Below are positions 33,501 through 42,500 of a stretch of DNA of 64,000 nt, in pieces. The notes beneath the pieces were generated by a model. That model searched no databases. It had not been told where the DNA came from and saw only the letters and a list, made by a program, of their open reading frames with translations. Position numbers and translations under genes: made by a program. Every line of letters starts with the position of its first letter. The stretch's first letter is position 1. This DNA is from Allosphingosinicella deserti (lineage in GTDB: Bacteria > Pseudomonadota > Alphaproteobacteria > Sphingomonadales > Sphingomonadaceae), in NCBI RefSeq assembly GCF_003012735.1, contig NZ_PXYI01000002.1, positions 822,611 to 886,610 on the forward strand. The letters run 5' to 3'.

Positions 33501-36500
33501 GCCGATTTCGGCTGGAGCAAACACTTCGGTCGTCGCGCAAGCCGACGGCTCCTACCGGATCGCGAAGACGTCCGGCGGCCAGGCCGCGTATGACGCGTCG
33601 ATCACCTCGTCGACCGCCTTCTCCGGCGATTTTGTCCTGCGGATGCGGCCGCGTCGAACGGACCGCTACTTCACGGCGGGAGTTTCGACAGCTCCGGCAG
33701 CGTCCAACAGCTACACGGGCATAAACTACGGGATTGAGTTCGGGATCGGCGGCAATGTTCAATATATCGAAGGCACCGCCTATCAGAGCCTAGCAACCGG
33801 CTATGCGGCGGGCGAAGACTTCTGGCTCGTCCGTTCGGGCGAAACGATCTACTATTTCCGCGGACCAACGCTGGAGCAGGCGGTTCAGGCGGGGGCGCTC
33901 AGGAGCGTAACCGGGGTTATCGGCACGCTCTATGTCGATGTTGCTATCTACTCGCTCGACGCCGAATGCGATCTGGCGATCGCAGACCCCCAGAGTGCCG
34001 TCTCGGCAGCGATCGTCGGTCATAAGAATACGCTGGTCACCGATCTTGGAAATGGATCGTTCCGGGTACGCAAGGCTGCGGGCTCGGCAGGTGCTTACGA
34101 CGCTTCGGTGCGCTCGTCGGCAACGTTCACGGGCGATTTCGCATTGCGCCTGCAGCCGCGCCAGTCGGACAAACATTTCATCGGCGGGGTCGCCACGAAC
34201 CCGAATGCCTCCGATTCTTACACCAATCTCGATTTCGGCATCGAGCTGCTGGCTGACGGGCGACTTTTCTATGTCGAGGGCGCCGGCTACGGCGCGCTTG
34301 AAAGCCGCTATGTCGCCGGCGACACGCTTTGGCTGACGCGGGTGGGGGATACGATCTCCTACTATAAGGGAAATACGCTTGATCAGGCGATTGCCGCCGG
34401 AGCGCTACGCTCGGTGATTTCCGGGGGCATCGGCCCCGTATGCTTCGATGCGGCCATATACTCCGTCGGCGCGGAATGTGACGTCGCGATCGACACCCCG
34501 ATGGCGATGCGGGCGCGTGCGCAAGGGGCGGCGATCAGCGGCTATCAGAACACAGTGGTTACGGCGCAGGTGGACGGATCCTTTCGGATCAGGAAGGCAG
34601 CCGGTGCCGTCAACGGCTACGACGCCTCGGTCCGGTCAGCGCAGAGCTTCCCGGGCGATTTCGTTCTTCGGCTCCGTCCGCAGCAGGGAGACCGCTACTT
34701 CATCGGCGGCGTTTCGCGGAACCCCGACGCCTCGAATTCCTTCACGAACATCGACGCCGGTATCGAGATGCTCGCCGACGGGAGGCTCTTCTATGTCGAG
34801 GGCACCGGCTACGGCTCGCTTGGCGCACGTTACGCCGCCGGCGACACGCTCTGGTTACGCCGCGTCGGTAGCAACCTCTCATATTACAAAGGCGCTTCGC
34901 TCGAACAAGCGGTGGCCGCCGGGCCGCTGCGGGTCGTCTCAGGAAGTGCGCTTGGCACCGTCTCCTTCGATAGCGCGATCTATTCTCTCGGGGCCGAGTG
35001 CGACGTCGCGATCTGGGGCGAAAGCGGCGGTGAACCGGCGATGTCGGGCGCAGGCGTGCGCGCGGTTCGTTACAGCTATGACCAGGCCGGCCGCCTTCTC
35101 TCCCGGCAGGCCGGAGGCGAGGCATCGGAGACGTTCGTCTATGACGGCCTCGGGCGCATGGTCGCGTCCGTCGATACCGCTGGAGGACGCACCAGCATCG
35201 CCTTCAATGATTCGGCGTCAAGGACGATCGTGACATTGGCCAGCGGCCTCGTGCAGACGTCTACGTTCAACCGAGCCGGCGAGTTGATCGCGTCCACCAA
35301 TTCCTCGGCGCTCAACCTGATACCAAATGCAGATTTGCTTGAGGGCACCGGTGGCTGGCAGTTCGACAATGTCGAACGGGTTGCGGGCGGCGTCGGGGAC
35401 CCGGTACCCTTTTACGCCCGCAGCGTCGGTGGTCAGTCGGCGGGATTGAGCAGGTCCCGGGTGCCGCTGACATCGAGCGCGAGCAGCTTTGATCTCTCGC
35501 TCACCTACAAGGTCGGCAAGCCCGGGACGCAGGTGAAGTTCGGTGCCTTCTGGTACGATGCCGAGGGCCGTTTCCTGAAGGAGGATTATTTCAACCACTG
35601 GCCGACCGACACGGCCTGGACGACTTCGAGTCACGAAATCACCAAACCGGCCGGGGCTGCTTATTATTCCCCGTTCTTCGTGACCTACGCCGCCAACGAC
35701 ATTTGCTTTGCCGCGCCGTCGCTGACCGAGTCCAACCTCATTCCCAACGCCAATCTGCTCGACGGGACGGCGGGATGGCAGCTCGACAATGTCGAGAGGG
35801 TCGCGGGCGGTGTCGGCGATCCGGCGCCTTTCTACGTCCGCAGCGTCGGCACCCAGCCCGCGGGATTGAGCAGGAACCAGGTGCCGCTGACGTCGGGCGC
35901 GAGCAGTTTCGAGCTCTCGCTCACCTACAAGGTCGGCCAGCCCGGGGCGCAGGTGAAGTTCGGTGTCTTCTGGTACGATGCCGAGGGCCGCTTCCTCAAG
36001 GAGGATTATTTCAACCATTGGCCAACCGACACGGCCTGGACGACTTCGAGCCACGAAATAACCAAACCGGCCGGCGCGGCTTATTATTCCCCATTCTTCG
36101 TCACCTACGCGCCCGTTGATCATTGCTTCGCCGCGCCGCGGCTGCAGCCCAGCCGCGAGGGTGCGATCGAGAGCGCCGCCACCGTCTACAAATATGATCA
36201 GCTTGGCCGGCTCCGGGTCTCCACGGATGCGACAGGTCGCAATGCCTACTTTGTTTACGACCGGCTCGGCCGGAAGGTCGCCGACGTCGATCATCTCGGC
36301 CAGATCGTTGAATATCGCTATGATGCGAATGGCGGGATCGTCGCAACGGCCCGATACGCCACCGGTCTTACGGCGGCTCAGCTTGCCGGCTTGGCCGATC
36401 CGATGGTGGCCGTTGACATCGCCGGATTACGTCCAACTGCCCAGGAGTCTGATCTGTGGAACTGGAATGTCCACGACCGGGAAGGGCGCCTCCTGGCAGC

Positions 36501-39500
36501 GATTGAAGGTGATGGGTCCGTCACCGCGTACGGCTACGATGCGGCTGGTCGCCTGGTGCGCACGACGGCATTCCAGAACAGGTTGACCGCGGCGCAGCTT
36601 GCCGGATTCAAGACGAATCCGCCGGAAGCGCCAATCCTTCCCGCGGGGAGTACGGGTGACTCCATAGCGCGGAAATTCTACGACAAGGACGGTCGCCTCG
36701 TGGCCGCGCTGAACGGCGAAGGCTTCCTTTCTCGCGCCGTGTTCGACCTGGCCGGCCAGAAGGTCGAGGAGATCGCTTACGCGAGCCCTGTTCAGGCGGC
36801 CCTTCGAGCAACCGGCTCGCTCGATCAGCTGATCGCGGCGGCGGCCAGCGGCGTCGCCGATCGTCGAACCCGCTTCATTCACGACGGACAGGGGGCGCTG
36901 CGCTTCCAGGTCGATGCCCTGAACCATGTCACCGAATTTACCTACAACGCTGCCGGCAAAGTGACGGCGACGGTCTCCCATTCGGGGACCATTGCGACAA
37001 CGTCCGATTACAGTTTCCACAACGTGAAGGCGCTGGTAGCCGCCGCCGCAACAACCTCGGAGGAGCCCCGGAGAGCCTCGATCGTCTATGACGCGGCTGG
37101 CCGCGCCGCCTACACGATCGATGGCGAAGGCGCCGTGACCGGCTTCGTGTACGACGAAGTCGGGCAGGTCGTGAAGACGATCCGCTTCGCAGGAAGATGG
37201 ACGGTCGGCCTGCCGACGCTCGCCGTTCTCGAGGCTTGGGCCGGATCGGTTTCGGGCGACGCCGCCAACCGGGTCACCCGCAACGTCTACGATGACCGCG
37301 GTCTGCTCCGCTTCGTCATCGACGCCGAAGGATTTGTCACCCGCCACGACTACGACGCTGCGGGGAGGCAGATTGGTGAGACACGCTGGGACGCGGCGGT
37401 CGTCCCCGCAGACTATGGCTTTGCGATGCTTCAGTCGCTTCCTACCGGGACATTCGTCCACCGTACCTTCGTCTACGATAATTCTGGCCGGCTCACGGAA
37501 ACGGTTGATGCCGCAGGCGGCCGCACCCGGCTTAGCTACAATGCGAATGGAACGCTCGGCGCGAGGGTGACGGCCTATGGCACTGCAGACGCATCGACGG
37601 TCGCTTACACTTATGACAATGCTGGTCACGTGGTCGCGGAGCATCGCGGCTACGGTACCTCGGATCCCGCGATTACCCGCTACGTCTATGACGGCCACGG
37701 CAATGTCGTCGAGATTACCGATCCGCTGGGCAACAAGACGTTGCGCAGCCACGATCGGCTCGGACGACTGCTGACCGAGACCAATGCCGAAAGCGGGATC
37801 GTCTCCTACGAGTATGACGCATTCGGCGGAGTCGTCAAAACCACTGATGCCCGCGGGAACGCGACCTACCAATATTATGATCGTGCGGGGCGTCTGACAA
37901 TCAGCCGCGACGCCGAGAATCACGTAACCGAGACGGCCTACACGCCTTTCGGCGAGGTGAAGAGCGTCACCCGCCGGTCCCAACGGGCGACCAACGCCGC
38001 GGCAGTCGGGACGCTTCCGATCGTGGCCTCCGATGCCAAGGACGCGACGACGCACTTCGAATATGACCGGCTCGGCCGGGTGGTGAAGACGATCGACGCT
38101 GAAGGTTCTTTCGAGACTTACAAGCTGGACGCATTCGGGCAGCGTATCGAGGTTCGAAACAAGCTTGGCGGGGTCACCCTGAACAGCTTCGATCGCCGCG
38201 GCCTGCTCGTTGCCGAGACTCTGCCGATGAGCTCCGTCAAGCCCGATGGGACGACTCAGGCGACGACCGTCACCAATCGCTTCAAATATGATGCGCGCGG
38301 CAATCGGCTCGAGATGGTCGAGGCAAGCGGCTTGGCCGAAGCGCGTACGACCCTGTCTTTCTACGATCGCGCCGATAGGCTGACCGAGACTCGCATCATC
38401 CTCAAGGAGGCTGATCGCACCAGCCCCGATGCCGAGACGCCGCGGGAGCGCTACAAATATGACCAACTCGGCCGACTGATTGAGACGGTGAGCGCGCTTG
38501 GGGCACGCACGCTCTTCTACTACGACAAGCTCGGCCGCAAGGTTGCCGAGGTGAATGCGGTGGGTACGCTCACCACCCACACCCACGACAAGAACGGAAA
38601 CCTCACCTCGACACGGGTCTACGGCACTGCGGTGGCGCTGCCAACAAGTGCCGGCGGTGCTGCGCCGGGGGCTCCGTCGGGTCCGTATCGCGAGACGCTA
38701 TACGTCTACGACAAGCTCGGCCGGCTGACGAAGACGAGCGTCGCCAATATCCTCACCGGTGCCTGGAACGGCTCGGCTTATGCAACCGCCACCGGGACGC
38801 TGACGACGCAATACGACTATGATGCCAACGGCAACGTGGTCAAAGTCACCGACGCCAATGGCAATGCCGCTTTATCTTATTACGATCGCAACAACCGCAG
38901 GGTCGGGCAGGTCGACCAGGAGAAATATCTCACCGCTTGGTCCTTTGACGCGGAAGGGAATGTGCTGAGCGAGCGACGCTACGCCACTCAGGCTTCAGGC
39001 ACCCCGGTCGTGACCGCGCCGCCCACACTCCCCACCCATGTAAACGACCGGGTGACGGACTTCAGCTACGACAAGAACGGCAATCGCCAGGTGGAGCGGC
39101 GCTGGCTCGACGGGACGAAGGCAGGCGCCGGCGATTCCTTCGTCCGTTACGCCTATAACGGCCTCGGCCAGGTGACCTCGAAGCAGGAGGCGACCGGCGA
39201 CACCACCACCTATCGTTACGACCTGGCTGGTCGTTTAGAGACCGAGAAGCGCCAGGGTTTCGTCGATCATAGCGGTGCCGCGGTGTCGCCGACGACGAAC
39301 TATCGTTATGACGGGCTCAACAATCTCGTGCGAACCGCCGAAGGCATGGCGGGCGAGCGTGTCACGCGCTACGTCTATGGCGCCGGCGGCCGGTTGGCGT
39401 CGATGACGAATGCCGCAGGCGGCGAGTTCTCATATGTCTACGACGCAGCGGGCAACAAGATCCGCGAATCCTATGCCCGTCGCCAGGTACAGAGCGTCAA

Positions 39501-42500
39501 CGCGCAGGGTGTGGTCACCTACAGGGACCTGACCGAGGCGGTGATCGAGACACGCGACGTGCTCGGCAGGGTCACCGGCCAGGCGCTCGCCAGCTGGAAC
39601 GGCGGTACGTGGGTCAATGGCGATCGCCAGGACACGGCCTACAACTCGTTCGGCGAGGTCTCTGCGCGGGGCACGAACGGACTGTGGCAGGAGCAGTTCG
39701 CTTACAATGCAGCCGGCCAGCTGACCGCGACCAACTCCGGTGGCGGCGTCTGGCGCTATTTCGTCTACGACAATGCCGGCAACCAGACGCTTGCGGTCGA
39801 GAGCGAGGGGACGGATCTCGCGGGCAAGACGCTGGACCAGGTGCTTGCTCTTGCCAGAGGCAACGGCGCCTGGGCCGGTGCCACCTATGTCGACGGCATC
39901 AACACGACGATCACGATCGTCGACAAGCGCGGCCAGGCGACCACCACGGCGGCGATGAAGCGGCAGCTGAGCGCCACCGTAAGCGCCGTCGATATCGCGA
40001 CGACGAAGGGCTACAATGCCTTCGGCGAGGTCGCCTGGGAGAAGAATGCCGAAGGGGCACAGACCAGCTACGTCTACAACACGATGGGCCGCGTTCGCTC
40101 CATCGTCCGGCCGACGGTGTCGGTCACGTCCGAGAACGGCACCAGGCAGCAGGTCGCTCCGACCGAATATTTCTCCTATGACCTTTCTGGACGCCTGACC
40201 GGCACCACCGATGCCAATGGCAACGTCACGACGCGGCAGCTTCTCGCCGGCACCGGCTATGGCGGCAGCGAGGCGCTGGTCACCGTCGAGACCCATGCCG
40301 ACGGCGGTGTTTCCCGGATCATCTACGATCAGTTCGGGGACGCGCGGGTGATCCGCAACGAGCTCGAGACCTCGGCCAGCCACACGTTGCGCTCGGTCCA
40401 TGACGAGACCCGCAATTACGACAATCTGGGTCGGCTGGTCCTGCAGACGGAGCGTGGCGGGCTCACCCACGCTTACACGTATGATCTGCTCGGCCGTCGC
40501 ATCCTGCACACCAACACGGTCCTGGGCTCGGCCAACGCCGAAATCACCGACTATGATCTGCAGGGCAGGGTGACGCGGCAGGTGGCGTTCGGCGGCGACA
40601 CGACGACGACCAGCTATGCCTGGGACGCGACGCTGAAGACTGCGGGCGTGACGGTGGGCGGCTGGGCGACCACCACCACCCTCGCCAACACTCTTACCTC
40701 CATCGAGAAGGAGGATGTGTTCGGCCACGCCCTCTACAAGAAGGATCTTGGCGGGCGCATCTCGGAGATGAGCTACGACAAGGCCGGGCGCCTGACAGCG
40801 CGTACCGGCGCCGGGGCGATGTCCTGGACATGGCTGAACTCGGGGCTGGTCGATACGATCACGGTCACCACGGGGGTCGCGACCGGCGACAACTGGACCC
40901 GCAAGACCACGTCTCACTCCTATGACCTGCTCGGCAACCTCGCCGCTCAGAAGACGGTGGATGCGGGATCGGAGCGCTACAATTTCTTCTACAGGGACGG
41001 CGAGCCCGAAGTTTATATCAACACCTGGTCGACGGTGACGCAGGACGCGACCGCGGATTACGACACGCTTGGCCGTCTCGTCTGGTGGAGCGAGGCCGGC
41101 ACGGGAACCGCGCCGGCGGCCCGCACCGACTATGAATATGATGCCAACGGCAACATCCGCCGGACGCTGGCGAGCTATCGCGCTCTTGACACGAACGGCA
41201 CCGCCTCGACCAGCGCGTCGACGCAGGACCTCTGGTACCGCTACGACAAGATGAACCGGGTGACGACCGCCAAGGGGTCGCTCCAGAACGGGCAGATCGT
41301 CGGCGGCGAGATCAACACCTACAATGTGGCGGGGCAGCGCAAGACGACGACGAAAACGGTCGCGGCCAGCGCCTCGATCCCGAACCCCTATGATTATGAC
41401 GGCACTCAACCTTATATCGAGCAGGGCTATGAGGGGCAGCGGCTCGAGACCTATGTCTACGACGCCGCCGGCAATCTCGACCTCGTCTATGGCATCGATG
41501 GCGGCTGGGAGCAGCGGCCGGACGGCACCATCGTCGGCCTGCCGCCGTCGGGCACCGGATCCCGGATCGCGGACTATGATTATGACGGCCTCGGCCGGGT
41601 TACCCGGCAGCTCGACTATGACGCGAGCGGCACGGTGGTCCAGTATCAGCGTGACGTCACCTACAATACAAAGAGCCAGATTACCGGCGAGACCACCAAC
41701 ACCCGGCGCGGCAGCGATCGCTTCCGCACGATCGTCGTCAACGACTACGGAACCGGCACCGCCTACGCGCTCGGCGCGGTGGTCTGGTCGACGTCGCAGA
41801 ACGACAAGTTCGTCAACGGCAGCGGCACCGCGGCGACGGGCAGCGCGAACCCGCTCGACACGCGCACCGACAACACGATCGGCTGGTATGACGGCGCGGT
41901 GACCACCAAGGTCCGCTTCGACGAGAATACCGCCAGCACGTCGAACACGGTGTTCAATACGACCTACAGCTACAACGATGCCGGGCAGCTTCAGTCCGCC
42001 ACGGTCAACGACGGCCGGCCACGCAAGGTCACCTACACCAACGACATGACCGGCCAGGTGATCCGGCGCGATGAGGCGGACAACAAGATACCGACCCAGT
42101 CCCAGCCTAACCTCAACGGCGATCCGCATGAAGTGTGGTACCGGTTCGGCGGCAAGCAGATGGGCTATGTCGGCAACAACGGCACGCTCGATACCGACTA
42201 CCAGAGCTCGGTCTCGAACCGCACGGCGACGGCCGGCACCGGCGCGTTCCGCAACGGCGGCGCCTATGGCGGCTTTCATGCCGACTTCGATCTGAGCACG
42301 AGCGCGCTGACCAGCTACAGCCAGGGCGGCTCCGGCGGCAGCTACACCGTTCAGGGCGGCGAGACGCTGACCTCGATCGCGGCGCAGCTCTGGGGCGATG
42401 CCTCGCTCTGGTACAAGCTTGCCGAGGCGAACGGCCTGTCGGCGTCCAACGCGCTGATGGAAGGGCAGCGGCTCACCATCCCGGCCGGGGTGATGAAGAA

